Shown here: positions 42,150 through 53,940 of the stretch, one piece after another
Numbering within the stretch: the first letter of the stretch is position 1
Layout: every line of letters starts with the position of its first letter
DNA from: Acholoe squamosa
Lineage: Eukaryota > Annelida > Polychaeta > Phyllodocida > Polynoidae
Assembly (NCBI GenBank): GCA_949317995.1
Contig: OX439038.1
Coordinates: 4,668,001-4,732,000, forward strand
Direction: 5' to 3'
Length of the DNA: 64,000 nt
Notes under the pieces: model-generated
What the model saw: the letters and a program-made list of their open reading frames with translations, nothing else
What the model was told of the DNA's origin: nothing
Databases searched by the model: none
Made by a program: the position numbers and the translations under genes

Positions 42150-43790
42150 TCTTTGCTGTTGAGAGCCGCCACCCCGATAGGTAGTACAACCTCTCTTGTG
42201 ATGGTGTATGTGATAACAATGGCATATGATGGTGTAGAGTTGAGCTGTGGCCATTCTTTGATAGGTTAACGACTGGGGTACGTTAATGATCGGTACGAGC
42301 AATTTTGACATTAACAAAGTTAAAATTCTATATTTTCAACCTATCACTTGGTCTGGTATTTCTAACATTTCTATTCAATAGTAGAGGTGTGTGGTTTGTC
42401 AAAAAATACTATTTGGTGTATATAAAGATACATTTTAGCACTCCATGACATGCAGATGTTGCGAGAAGTGTAGAAATTTTGTGATATTTAATTCTAAAAG
42501 TGATATTGGACACCCAAGATGGGCCTTATGCATGTTTAAATGACTCTAGATAGGTAGTACAATCTCTTTTGTCAATGTGTATGCAATGCCAATGGTATAT
42601 GATGGTGTAGAGTTGAGCTGTGGCCATTCTTTGATAGGTTAACGACTGGGGTACGTTAATGATCGGTACGAGCAATTTTGACATTAACAAAGTTAAAATT
42701 CTATATTTTCAACCTATCACTTGGTCTGGTATTTCTAACATTTCTATTCAATAGTAGAGGTGTGTGGTTTGTCAAAAAATACTATTTGGTGTATATAAAG
42801 GTACATTTTAGCACTCCATGACATGCAGATGTTGCGAGAAGTGTAGAAATTTTGGGATATTTAATTCTAAAAGTGATATTGGACACCCAAGATGGGCCTG
42901 ATGCATGTTTAAATGACTCTAGATAGGTAGTACAATCTCTTTTGTCAATGTGTGTGCAATGCCAATGGTATATGATGGTGTAGAGTTGAGCTGTGGCCAT
43001 TCTTTGATAGGTTAACGACTGGGGTACGTTAATGATCGGTACAAGCAATTTTGACATTAACAAAGTTAAAATTCTATATTTTCAACCTATCACTTGGTCT
43101 GGTATTTCTAACATTTCTATTCAATAGTAGAGGTGTGTGGTTTGTCAAAAAATACTATTTGGTGTATATAAAGATACATTTTAGCACTCCATGACATGCA
43201 GATGTTGCGAGAAGTGTAGAAATTTTGTGATATTTAATTCTAAAAGTGATATTGGACACCCAAGATGGGCCTTATGCATGTTTAAATGACTCTAGATAGG
43301 TAGTACAATCTCTTTTGTCAATGTGTATGCAATGCCAATGGTATATGATGGTGTAGAGTTGAGCTGTGGCCATTCTTTGATAGGTTAACGACTGGGGTAC
43401 GTTAATGATCGGTACGAGCAATTTTGACATTAACAAAGTTAAAATTCTATATTTTCAACCTATCACTTGGTCTGGTATTTCTAACATTTCTATTCAATAG
43501 TAGAGGTGTGTGGTTTGTCAAAAAATACTATTTGGTGTATATAAAGATACATTTTAGCACTTCATGACATGCAGATGTTGCGAGAAGTGTAGAAATTTTG
43601 TGATTTTTAATTTTCAAAGTGATATTAAACACCCAAGATGGGCCTTATGCAGGGTTAAATGACTCTAGATAGGTAGTACAACCTCTCTTGTGATGGTGTA
43701 TGTGATAACAATGGCATATGATGATGTAAAGATGAGCTGTAGCCATTCTGTGAGAGGTTAACAAATAGGGTACGTTAATGATAATATGTG
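42150..43790 (+). repeat. 373-bp tandem array, about 4.4 copies
   Basis: The shared motif GGGGTACGTT recurs at exactly 373-bp intervals (42275, 42648, 43021, 43394, 43767). Middle copies are almost identical and the edge copies more diverged, as expected for unequal exchange. Confidence 0.9.
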
Positions 43791-44306
43791 TAATATAATG
43801 GCCTCTACGCAAGCACCAAGTATGAAGTATAGGTATGATATATCAGGCCAATTCTAATTATTATGTACAGTAGGTCTACTAGAGACAATGGACAGTTAAT
43901 ATAGTCATTGTATGAAGGATTTTGAATGAGCTAGGCTAAAGTTAAAAAATGGTAAAATAAATTCACAAATTTTCACATTTTCCAATTTATCCACCTATGC
44001 GTAACTTCAAGAGTTTTCGGGCCTCACTTTAGCTTTTTGGTATACATAAAGTCATGTATTGTACCAGTCTGGCCACAATATTTGGTGTTTCCAGGCCTCT
44101 TATTAGTGGTGTTATTCATGTTTGTTTGATTACGATCATTAACGTACCCCCTTTTTAGAAGGTTTTACGGCATCTGCGATAAAAACTGACCCCCTAGGAG
44201 TTGGATCCTTGAATGAAATTTTTTAATAAGCCAAGATATAGGGCTATCAATAAAATATAATGTTATTAAGAAATACTGAGTTTGTAGATTCTTGATCCAG
44301 GCCCCC

Positions 44307-44333
44307 CCTGACCAGTAAAACCTGGAATGACCC
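44307..44333 (-). repeat. Right inner TIR of the DNA transposon
   Basis: CCTGACCAGTAAAACC then TGGAATGACCC, inverse of 38140-38166. Followed by an AT run and CCCT at 44357. Confidence 0.8.
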
Positions 44334-44357
44334 ATATATATATATATATATATCCCT

Positions 44358-46200
44358 ATATATATATAAACGACTGGTCCCTGACGTCTAGTTAATTATG
44401 GATATATATGTAAGAGCTGCTCCCAGCACTAATGGCTGACCTAATTACAGCTACATAATATATGCCCCTCAGGACTAAGGCATCTCAGTGAATCTGTTAT
44501 CACAATTTTGGAAATTCGTGAAGTACGATAAAAGTTATGCCATTTTGATTCTCCAGGTAGGTCTTATACGCAGGGTGGTTTTATCCTTGGGGTGCCATGG
44601 TAAGCTCTGGCCTGTCTACATCTGATAAGCCCCAACTCCCCTTTTTCTGAAGTGAAATAGAAACATTTTTTACTTTTGGACTTGCTCATTGCATTATTGA
44701 ACTGCTATGTTCATTTAAATAATGCTATAGAGCAGACCAAGTTTTATCGATTTTTCAAAGGAAAGTATTAGGTATATATCAGCTAGAAACGGAATTGTGA
44801 TGTAATGTCACAAATGAAACAGTACAATAACTTCATGGATCTTGACAAATGTCAATATGAACACAATCAGCAGATGGAAAAATAGGGACTGGCAATATTA
44901 ACTCAATAGGTTATTAACATAGAAAGTACAGACAAACAAATTAAAAGCAAAAAGAGATAGATAGTAAATAATATGTCATACATAGAGATTTGTGTGTCTA
45001 CACATTATTTCAGTACATCATGATTACAGCTAAATACACCTTGTCTTTAGTTCAAATAAGTGATAATTAGAGTTGGTGGTATATGCTGTTATATGCATAT
45101 GGGAACATCAGCAATATCAATATGAATGTAAACATGAAAAAGGATATGAATGTGAGTATGAATATGAATATGAATATGAAGCGCAGCAGTTTCAACACCT
45201 GCTTCTCATTATCAATTATAACCCAATTTCAGGTTCAACCTTATATTTTCTATCTTTTCTACATTGATTTACTTGAACGAAAAACAAGAGACCTGAGCAA
45301 GTATAGCACCATCTTTATATCGGACGAATCAGACTCGAAGTGTTGGCTCAGGGTTAGAAAGGATTTTCAAGGGTTATTCTTCCTGAAGAAGTTCCTCTCC
45401 AGGGCTACATATTGAACTAAGAATTAGGATGAAAGCTTTTGAGGGCAGAGAATAACCAGTCTCGCCCACCATACCATTCTGTCCATCGTGGACCGATCAG
45501 GGTCCTATTTCAAAGAACAATTAACGATCAGGCCCTTACTGAGACTTTGTACAATCACAATCTTAAGATTTATACAATTATGATCATAGCTTTTGATTGG
45601 ACAACAAACAATCTAGCGGATTCCTGGACAAGGCCACAGACTATCCACAACTGTAGAATAAGTAGGGCTGACATACATTTTCGAGACCTATTACGTACGG
45701 TTTGCTTTGTACAAGATAAAGTTGGTGATCGTCTAGAAGGCCTACAATAATCTGAGAGTGTCGGTCGTACTAAAGGACATTTGGTGAACATTAATCGTTC
45801 TGAAACATACCCCAGGGGGAGAGTGGAAAATTACATAAGGAGGAACTTTTCTAATCACGAGTTTATAACGAGCTGATGTCATGTGATGTTAATATCATAG
45901 TGTAGGCTACATGTACACATGTACATGGAGTTCCGGGTCAGGCAATGATTGAAGTCATGCTGAGAAATATAATGTTTAAAGGATATAGCCTCGTGTCATG
46001 GAGAAGTGATTTTGATATTAGAATTCATATGATTTCCGATAGTTATGACATACTTATAATGTGTTCGTGGGTTGGGAAGAATCATGTTCATGAAAATGGA
46101 CTTACCTCCTTATCACTCCAATCACGATTTAAGGCATATATGCTATCAGTGTTGATGAATGTCAATCTCACCACGTTTATTTACCCTTCAATGACAAGAA
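44358..46200. other. No recognisable gene in this 1.8 kb
   Basis: Frames at 45083-45415, 45439-45750 and 45945-46208 are open for 87-110 codons, but have no domain and odd composition. A short (GAATAT)n run lies at 45145-45180. The end near 46205-46250 carries a GATGCA-family scrap (CATAATGCATGAATG). Confidence 0.35.
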
Positions 46201-46262
46201 CTGGATGAAGGCATCATGTCATAATGCATGAATGTAACCCAGGTGATAAACCCACCAGTAAA

Positions 46263-46612
46263 GTATAGTAAAAGGAAGAGCTGGCTAAAAATGTCCTCAT
46301 TTCCAGTCCTTTCTTTTCATCTATAGCTATAACTTGTCCCTTTTGTTGCTCACAAGTGGTCATTCAAGTATGGTGCTAAAGAAGGGGGATTTGAGTAGGT
46401 ACCTAGTTGGGAGAAGTCAGTCAGTATAATATACTATATAGTGTGTGACATGAGTAGGTACCTGATAGTGCAGCTCTCTCTGTGTTAAACAAGGCAGGTG
46501 ACTTTTCAGACTAATGTGGTGAGTGCAAGTTGAATGGTGAAGCAGAGCGTGACTTTTTTTTTTAAAAGAGGGTACCTACTGACAGCTCTTTTTACCATAG
46601 GAGCAACACGCT
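46263..46612 (-). mobile_element. Family F element, copy 3 (inverted)
   Basis: From AGTATAGTAAAAGGAAGAGC to TTTTTACCATAGGAGCAAC. It is the reverse complement of 18285-18640 with matching blocks in order, including AACTTGCACTCACCACATTAG read inversely. These ends, shared with copy 2, support real element borders. Confidence 0.6.
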
Positions 46613-46719
46613 CCAGACCTACCTGATCTTCTGCACTGTCAGCCCGCCACATGGATATTACAGTAGCGTACTGATTATTCTGAAGTACAGCTTTACCTGC
46701 TCTAGGTATAAAACCAATG

Positions 46720-46835
46720 ACCAGACGTGCATTCTGCTGTAGCTACAACAGGGGTACTTATAGCCCATTTACAATTAAAGCCGAGAGTGTATGTTTTACA
46801 GCACCTTTTTGAGCCAAACTGACCACTCTCTAATA
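46720..46835 (+). repeat. Dispersed repeat, related to 1450-1620
   Basis: AGGGGTACTTATAGCCCATT, TACAATTAAAGCCGAGAGT and GAGCCAAACTGACCACTCT match the order seen near 1540-1610. Diverged. Confidence 0.35.
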
Positions 46836-47061
46836 TTGGGGTACCACGAGGTCGTCCATGCACTGAGGCATCCTGGGTTAGAAACAAGGAGATGATGGAT
46901 TGTTTAGTTTTACCCTTTTTTCATACTGAAGTAAGCTTGACGGACAGACAGTGGATGTACAGGGGGCGGGAATGTCCTGAAGAGGAACTCTTCATGTCAC
47001 GAGCTACTCTAAGGGAGCTGTTAACATGAACCAAAATGTGAGCTATAAACATGGAACGCCC

Positions 47062-47889
47062 TTAAACCTTTAAGGGCCGCTAGTGCATTAATGCATCATG
47101 CCCATTGCTCATCATGATGCATGAATGCATCATGCCCATTGGTCGTCATGATGCATGAATGCATCATGCCCATTGGTCGTCATGATGCATGAATGCATCA
47201 TGCCCATTGGTCGTCATGATGCATGAATGCATCATGCCCATTGGTCGTCATGATGCATGAATGCATCATGCCCATTGGTCGTCATGATGCATGAATGCAT
47301 CATGCCCATTGGTCGTCATGATGCATTGATGCATCATGCCCATTGGTCGTCATGATGCATTGATGCATCATGCCCATTGGTCGTCATGATGCATTGATGC
47401 ATCATGCCCATTGGTCGTCATGATGCATGGATGCATCATGCCCATTGGTTGTCATGATGCATTGATGCATCATGCCCATTGGTCGTCATGATGCATTGAT
47501 GCATCATGCCCATTGGTCGTCATGATGCATGAATGCATCATGCCCATTGGTCGTCATGATGCATGAATGCATCATGCCCATTGGTCGTCATGATGCATGA
47601 ATGCATCATGCCCATTGGTCGTCATGATGCATTGATGCATCATGCCCATTGGTCGTCATGATGCATTGATGCATCATGCCCATTGGTCGTCATGATGCAT
47701 TAATGCATCATGCCCAGTTCACAATGCACCAATGGGGCACTTTACCGATCCTAGGGTAGTCTATCAATGTAACATAAATGTAGTGAGCTGCTAGCAAGGG
47801 CTGCATTCATGCATCATACCACTACCAGTCTTGATGCACTCTTGGCCTATCGTTGTTTATATTATGTCATGCTCCCCTTAAAGAGTTAA
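47062..47889. repeat. 34-bp satellite, about 18 copies, inside a TTAA-flanked GATGCA element
   Basis: The left border TTAAACCTTTAAGGGCCGC and right border CCCCTTAAAGAGTTAA enclose units GAATGCATCATGCCCATTGG plus TCGTCATGATGCAT from 47090 to 47710. The unit is the terminal module of the family, whereas the 11.2-kb array amplifies the central hairpin module. Units vary mainly at GCATGAATGC/GCATTGATGC. Confidence 0.85.
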
Positions 47890-48490
47890 TTTTCAATGTG
47901 AAAGTGGAAGGAGCCCCCCCACACACACACGCAACCCACCCTACACCCACCCATTCACCTACACAGGTAGGCTAGCTGTTGTCAGTACATTGAATAATTG
48001 AACAGTTGAACACGGAGACCATGCCAAGGTTTTTATCAGTAACCTGTGTCCTACCTAGTCACTCACTGGGATTTCCGCCATGATCTAAAGATAGGAGAGA
48101 CTTATTTAGAGCAACTTGAAATCAGCTTCCCACTGCTTTGATATTGTGCTATTAAAGGGAAGTATTTATTTGAAACCTTTAGTTTTATTGGGCTTTCCTG
48201 ATTTTGTATTAATATCATTTGTAAAGTTATGTTTCAATGGCTGAGAGGGAGGTCTAGCAATGTACAAATCTGCACATTTAAAAATAACTCTTATCTCTAG
48301 CTTATACGCTTTATAAACCAATTACCCGTGTTATAACACACCAATTTAATTGACTTGATCAAGAAATGGATTCTCTTTTTAATATCAAAATTCAATATTC
48401 AAACCATGGGTTAGTAACAATTACTTCTCTTGGGGAAATAAGAGTCAAAATTCATTCAGACTAATTTCTGACATTTACAAGCCAGAATAA
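47890..48490. other. No recognisable feature
   Basis: AT-rich sequence, C-rich near 47915-47955. No exon or repeat is supported. Confidence 0.35.
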
Positions 48491-48493
48491 TAT

Positions 48494-48728
48494 TCACACT
48501 GGAACACAGGTAGAACCAATATTCTGAGTCCCTCCAACAATCCCAGCATACATCCGCCTGGCCTTGTCTGACAGGAAACTGCGCTTAGCATGGCTTCCGG
48601 GTGGAGGTATTCTGGGATAGCTACCTGGAAGTATGTTGTTATCAATCACAGAGGTGTGGCACTGTGAATTAGTGATGGGTAAACTGACCTTAACCCGACC
48701 ACTCGCCTGCTTGGAGTCAACCAAAGCA
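48494..48728 (-). CDS. Candidate terminal coding exon of an unidentified gene
   Basis: On the minus strand TACTCTTTACAG (a good acceptor) precedes a 78-codon frame ending in TGA (48494-48496). The peptide has normal composition, with LPGSYPRIPPPGSHAKR, SFLSDKARRMYAGIVGG and a C-terminus ending STCVPV. This is the most gene-like single exon outside the transposons. It has no repeat copies in the window. Upstream partners on the minus strand would lie above 48.75 kb, but I could not find a convincing one. I do not recognise the family. Confidence 0.4.
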
Positions 48729-48916
48729 CTGTAAAGAGTACTAAATGATATATCATAATGTGCATTTTAGTTTCCGGAAGTTCTCCCTCATGAAATTAAT
48801 GAGGGACCGTTAATAAAGATAAAAAAAAAAAAAATGAATCCAATTAGAACGAAACTACCATGACTGGGCGATCCCGTCCACCTTATGTACACGACCTGAG
48901 GGTATTGGTCACTAAC
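48729..48916. other. Intron-like sequence, A-run
   Basis: If the exon at 48494-48728 is real, this would be its intron. It has an A-run near 48820. Confidence 0.2.
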
Positions 48917-49080
48917 TGGTCTGGAGCTGGTTCTGGCAACACACACTGATAAGAACTGATAAGATGGGACCAGCATGTCCCTGGAAGTGGGTGTTAACCA
49001 GGGACAAGGTACCCATCATGGTATGTCTTATCAGTGGGGTTTACCTCAACCAGCAAAATTCAAGATGGTGGCTCCACTAG
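48917..49080 (+). repeat. Dispersed repeat G, copy 1
   Basis: GGAGCTGGTTCTGGCAACA, GATAAGATGGGACCAGC, CAGGGACAAGGTACCCATC and ATGTCTTATCAGTG recur at 51958-52120. The inside is self-complementary (GTCCCTGG with CCAGGGAC, GATAAGA with TCTTATC), so it may be a small hairpin element. Confidence 0.5.
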
Positions 49081-50090
49081 GCCTCCATACTGAGTCTTAT
49101 ATAAAAGTAGTGGGCGGAGTGGCTGTGTTCAATTCTTATCTTAATCCATGGGTACACAACTCTCTATTACCCATTTCATAACATTATATCATAACCAGAG
49201 ACTTGGGCAAGTCTTAAAGTTACCTTGCGGTGGTGCCTAAGTGTTCGAGTTAAGGTCCATCTACCCTACCTATATATGAGGACCAACACTCTGACCAAGT
49301 CCGGCTTCAGATTAACACTGGTAACTTCTGGGAATGCCACCGGAATTGGTATTATGGGATGTAGGTGTGACGTCACACGGACTAGGATTTGTTTGTAGCT
49401 CCAGGAATGTAACTTTTTTTATGATTAGGTGCCATTCAAGAACGAGAAAAAGGTCTCATTATGCAAAATATAAAAGAAGGAATGTTTTGCGGCATGGTTG
49501 GGAACATCTGAGATGGCATTGTCATCTATTGATTTTAGATTTGGTACTTCTTTTTCTTTTTTTTCTTTGCTGTTATTGAACAGTGATATTTCAAATTCTG
49601 GACTTAAAAAGATTTAAATTCAATATATACAGGGTATTTTATAAAAAAAAAAAATAAAAAATCACTTCATAATTGATCCCAACAAGCTACACGAATAGAA
49701 AGCTCGGTGAAATAATTCAATTTAGAAATATCTAAAACTAAATCCAAAATACACATTTGAATAATTCTCTTACATTTTCAGACGATTCATCACCAAGTCT
49801 GATTCGATGGTCTTTTTTTTTATCCCATTCACTATGAATACAGTATTGACGTGTATGGGGTTGCTATGGGAGGCCTACCTGGTCCCATAGAGTATTTTAA
49901 CATGTGTTATTCATGGCAATACACGCTACATTCTGTATGGTGGCAGAGCTAGCATCAACTACCACCAGTGTTTCTGTACCATGGATCAATTTTTAAAACT
50001 TTTATATATACTTGTTAGCAGCCAAATAGAAAGGGTATTCCCGGGCAAGGGTACAGAGTATAGATAATATAATGCAGATCAGCGTGTCAT
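49081..50090. other. No recognisable gene in this 1 kb
   Basis: AT-rich with A/T homopolymers near 49645 and 49815. The 81-codon frame at 49334-49579 has no domain. Confidence 0.35.
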
Positions 50091-50103
50091 TTTTTTCCTT
50101 TTT

Positions 50104-50275
<172 letters not shown>

Positions 50276-50722
50276 GTCTAATTACATTTGTTTTGTTTTT
50301 CATATGTTTTATATAATGGGACATTCTAAGGACTTTTTACTCCATCTTCCTTATAAGAATGTAAATGGGAGAGGATAAGGATTTTTATCAATTGTTTTCC
50401 TTTCTAGGGGAGGGGAGAGGGATTGGAGATGAAATTATCTCTTTTGTATAATTATAGTTGAGTTGGAGTTATTGGCCCCGTGAAAACACACATAGTTAAG
50501 CAGGGACATAATTTGACAGAGTACTTTTGACATAATGTGCATGTACATGCCTTCACCATGAAATACCTCATCACGACTTGTACCCTGATGGGGCATCTTA
50601 GACGCGTCTGGTGGAAATCTAAAACACATGTCTGTAATACATTTTGTTTTCTTTTATCTTTTGTAACAAAGCGTGTGACAAATATGTGAGAACACTGAGT
50701 GAAAGGTTTAACAAAGTCCTTC
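50276..50722. other. No recognisable feature
   Basis: Unique-looking sequence with short frames only. Confidence 0.35.
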
Positions 50723-51203
50723 TTTAGCCCCTCAGGGGCCGAAGTGCTGCCAAGGCTGCTCGCCAGCACTTCATTGGTGCATCATGCCTGGAGGTCGTCA
50801 TGATGCACCAATGAAGTGCTGCCAAGGCTGCTCGCCAGCACTTCATTGGTGCATCATGCCTGGAGGTCGTCATGATGCACCAATGAAGTGCTGCCAAGGC
50901 TGCTTGCCAGCACTTCATTGGTGCATCATGACGACCTTAAGAGGTCATCATGATGCACCAATGAAGTGCTGCCAAGGCTGCTCGCCAGCACTTCATTGGT
51001 GCATCATGCCTAGAGGTCGTCATGATGCACCAATGAAGTGCTGCCAAGGATGCTCGCCAGCACTTCATTGGTGCATCAGGACAACCCTACAGGGTCGGCA
51101 TGAAGCTTGAATGCAGCCCTGGCGAGTTACTCTGCAAGGCTGCATTCTTGAATGCATCATAACGATCATGATGCATTAATGCATTAGTGGCCCTTAAAAG
51201 GTC
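50723..51203. repeat. GATGCA element with five 72-bp hairpin units
   Basis: The left border CCCCTCAGGGGCC and right border AGTGGCCCTTAAAAGG enclose units CATGATGCACCAATGAAGTG, CTGCCAAGGCTGCTCGCCAG, CACTTCATTGGTGCATCATG with an 11-14-bp joint (72 bp). The unit is homologous to, but distinct from, the 11.2-kb satellite, so this is an early stage of the same amplification. Confidence 0.8.
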
Positions 51204-51488
51204 AATGACAAAAGTGCAGGCCTGTGTGGGATGAGTCGGAAAAATTTTCAAATTCCTTCTTTTGTTTTATACCTCAGCCAGACATCTCATTTCCCCCTTT
51301 TTACTTGACATTTACGACAGTTTGTGCAGAAAAAAAGGGATTCATGGGAAATGAGTTGCATGTCAGTACCCAAAGAAAAATAGATGAATAAAAGAAAGGT
51401 ATTCTGCTGCTTATATTCCCTGTAATTGTGTATGTTTACATTCCAAGACCTGTTGGAAGTGGTAGTGGTAGACGCCGGGTATGTTAAG
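51204..51488. other. No recognisable feature
   Basis: Nothing supported between the two adjacent GATGCA elements. Confidence 0.35.
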
Positions 51489-51746
51489 TTAACCCTTTAA
51501 GGGCCGCTGATGCATTAATGCATCATGCCCATTGGTTGGCATGATGCATGAATGCAACCCTGGTGAGTAACTCACCAGGGCTGCATTCATGCATCATGCC
51601 GACTCTATTGGGTTGATGCACCCCTGTAGGGTTGGCATGATGCACCAATGAAGTGCTGGTGAGCAGTCTCACCAGCACTTTATTGGTGTATCATGCCGAC
51701 CTATGGGCATGATGCACTCCTACATCAGCGGCCCGTAAAGGGTTCA
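51489..51746. mobile_element. TTAA-flanked GATGCA fold-back element, best-preserved copy
   Basis: The left end TTAACCCTTTAAGGGCCGC (51489) and right end GCGGCCCGTAAAGGGTTCA (51746, TTAA changed to TTCA) are inverted. Two hairpins lie inside: CATGCATGAATGC..CCTGG..GAGT with its complement, then CACCAATGAAGTGCTGG..GAG with its complement. About 258 bp, non-coding. Confidence 0.75.
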
Positions 51747-51957
51747 GGAGACATATAGTAGTAGTACTCGTACTGTTCTGCCTCCTCCAGGGAATCCTCC
51801 AGCTGCTCCCAATAAGACTAAGATGTGAACTGTATGGCACTCTGCACCGTAAAACTTCACCTATAAACCGTGGGTCAAAGACAATGTCAAAGGGTAATTC
51901 TACCTTATAGGGTAAAGGTAAGTCTTATAGGGTTTTAAATACATAGACTATTGGGTC

Positions 51958-52120
51958 TAAGCGGGACTGGAGCTGGTTTCTGGCAACATGCTCTAATAAG
52001 AGCTGATACAGTGGGAACCAACTTATCCCTGAAAGTAGTTGTCATTCAGGGACAAGGTACCCATTATAACATGTCTTATCAGTGTCCAGAAAAAAATTCA
52101 AAAGGGTGGACCCACTGGCT
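51958..52120 (+). repeat. Dispersed repeat G, copy 2
   Basis: Diverged copy of 48917-49080: GGAGCTGGTTTCTGGCAACA, CAGGGACAAGGTACCCATT, ATGTCTTATCAGTG. Confidence 0.5.
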
Positions 52121-52539
52121 ATCTCCTTTAGAGTTCAATCTTATTGTCCAATAGGCGCAGCCATTGCTTGATCTGGTGCTGGTGAGGTAAGTGCCAATAG
52201 CTTTCACCATGGGTACCGTACACCCTTATAATTCAACAGTGAATTATTGGAATTTAAAAGATTTTTCCCGCTTGATCCCCAATGTAAGAAATGAGCTTAA
52301 AATTATACATAGAGCAAAGTCAACCCCTCTGAATGTGGCTTAAACATGGGTGAGGCTTACAGGCGGGGTTTTACGGCATTTCTAGTACCAGAACCAGGAT
52401 TCCCACGACATGGGAAGGACCGTGGGAAGCTGATCCAAACTGTCTCATAGTTACGTTGGGGGAGTGTTGTTGTTATTTGATGGTTCCCAATGGAAATGGA
52501 AGGAGGAGCACAAGATGGAACTAGTGGTCTATACCATAT
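52121..52539. other. No firm feature; weak exon-like frame
   Basis: The plus-strand frame ending at the TAG near 52447 reads AYRRGFTAFLVPEPGFPRHG with balanced composition, but its possible acceptor (TATACATAG) lacks a good pyrimidine tract. Left uncalled. Confidence 0.2.
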
Positions 52540-52725
52540 TGTCCTATATAAGCGCTCGGGCACTTATCATTTTCAACCTGGCTCTACCCCCGGCTCTTAT
52601 AAAGACCGGCGCTAATTCAATACTTAAAATATAGTGACATTTCAAATTTCAATAGCCCTGTCACCCCGGCACTTATTCGAGACAGGCGCTTATACAGGCC
52701 AGTTCGGTAATGTAGAATTTACTTC
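52540..52725 (-). repeat. CAAATAAGCGCC repeat, inverted copy
   Basis: TATAAGCGCTCGGGCACTTAT, AAAGACCGGCGCTAATTC, and GAGACAGGCGCTTATACAGG are the reverse of blocks at 13735-14460. The family's ends (GGCC..TATAAGCGC) face outward. Confidence 0.5.
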
Positions 52726-53940
52726 ATATGTATATGATGCAAAGGCTGCACTGAAGAAAAATAGTGTCTTCAACATGAGCAGCATCAAATAAACAAGTGT
52801 CTATACATGGGTAAATAAGCAAATGTCCACGACCAGTGAATGATTTTGCATCGTATTCACCAAGGTGAGGCTGTCCGTATTCAACGATGCCTTATAGGCA
52901 GAGTTGAATTTTGGACAGGCCTCACCAAGGTGAATGCAATGCAAAATTATTCACTGGAGTGGACATTTGCATTTATGTCATGGCCTAGGGAGTTATTTTG
53001 GTTTTAAATAAGGTAAAACTGCTCAGATCTTTTGAAAATCAAAGATGGCGGACACCCATTGAATACGGCTACATTGTATTCCAGCCCCCCATTGAATACA
53101 GAATTTACAGTACTAGCCTATAGTAACGCTCGTATCTGCCATGACATAAAAAGTGATGGTCGTGACGCTTGTGATGTAGGGGTTTTAGAAAATGACAGAC
53201 AGCAACAATTTCAGAGGTACCTAGTACATTGGCATATATACAGAAAAAGTGACGGAGTGACGTGGCATCCTTCCTAAAAGTGAGTGACATCCTGACAATT
53301 TTGCGCACCCATGTATGGGCACAAACAAGGTAGTTAGATTTAATTCATCAGACCTGGGGCAGACTCTTCATTTGGCAACTTAGATGTCTAGATTGACAAC
53401 TGCACATCCTGTCAATTTAGGGACGTTAGGCAGGGCCATGTGCTTAGGCCTGACAAGTTAAATTTCACTAGTTTTGAGTCGTTTATTTCATGGTGTTCAA
53501 TTAGAAGACCCTAGCAACTTTTCATTTTGTGGCGTTGTGTAAAGCGTTTTGTATTTAATCGTTTGATGAACATTATATATGGATTTTTTTTTTATTTTAA
53601 CTATACCAAATATATTGATATGTACCAGAGTAAGATATTATCTGGTAGTACATTTGCCAAATCATTATTCTTCAAAAAAAAAAAAAGAAGAAAAAAGCAA
53701 AAAAAAAAAGGCAAAGAAGATATTGCCATACACTCTCCATACTTTCTGCATAAAAATACACTTACGCTGTATACAACATCCAAATGCCATTTTCACCCCT
53801 GCCCCTGCCCCTCATGCCTCCACTCTCCCCCCACAAGTCCCATCCATCAGTGTACACACTAAGCCCCTGTACAGTGTCAGCAAATCCGCTTGGAGATGGT
53901 GATAAGGTCCCAGGTGGCAATTGGCCCTGCTGTTGGGGCC
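52726..53940. other. No recognisable gene in this 1.2 kb
   Basis: A near-repeat of CAAATGTCCA / GTGGACATTTG and GCCTTATAGGC-like inversions lies at 52820-52970 (short hairpin around CACCAAGGTGA). A-runs lie at 53675-53710. No exon is supported. Confidence 0.35.

Larger units (their letters stand above)
38325..44150. repeat. Thirteen copies of a 16-bp motif, GGGGTACGTTAATGAT
   Basis: Plus orientation at 38325, 38662, 39047, 42275, 42648, 43021, 43394 and 43767 (first base changed). Inverted at 38497, 39413, 39581, 41117 and 44135. Nearly invariant amid diverged surroundings, and often extended by CGG. Six lie in the first 1.5 kb of the transposon and the rest in the 373-bp units and near the right end. 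A transposase-binding site repeated along the ends is the simplest reading. A host-factor site is possible. Confidence 0.75.
28037..44357. mobile_element. DNA transposon (about 6.2 kb) interrupted by the LTR retrotransposon
   Basis: The right end reads GGAATGACCC, an AT run, then CCCT (44357). The left end reads AGGG (28037), an AT run, then after the LTR element another AT run and GGGTCATTCC. The outermost AGGGATATAT and ATATATCCCT are therefore an inverted pair, and the retrotransposon sits in the AT tract of the left end. The body 38140-44333 has 27-bp inner TIRs with one mismatch. It holds 13 copies of a 16-bp motif, a 373-bp tandem array and a broken three-exon gene. No transposase domain was recognised, so it is probably non-autonomous. 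The superfamily is not assigned. Confidence 0.6.

Noticed and set aside
45120-45180. Met/Asn-rich peptide repeat
   Set aside because: It is the translation of a GAATAT-type microsatellite.
52280-52449. Plus-strand frame reading AYRRGFTAFLVPEPGFPRHG as an exon
   Set aside because: The acceptor is weak and no partner exon or family is recognised; chance cannot be excluded.
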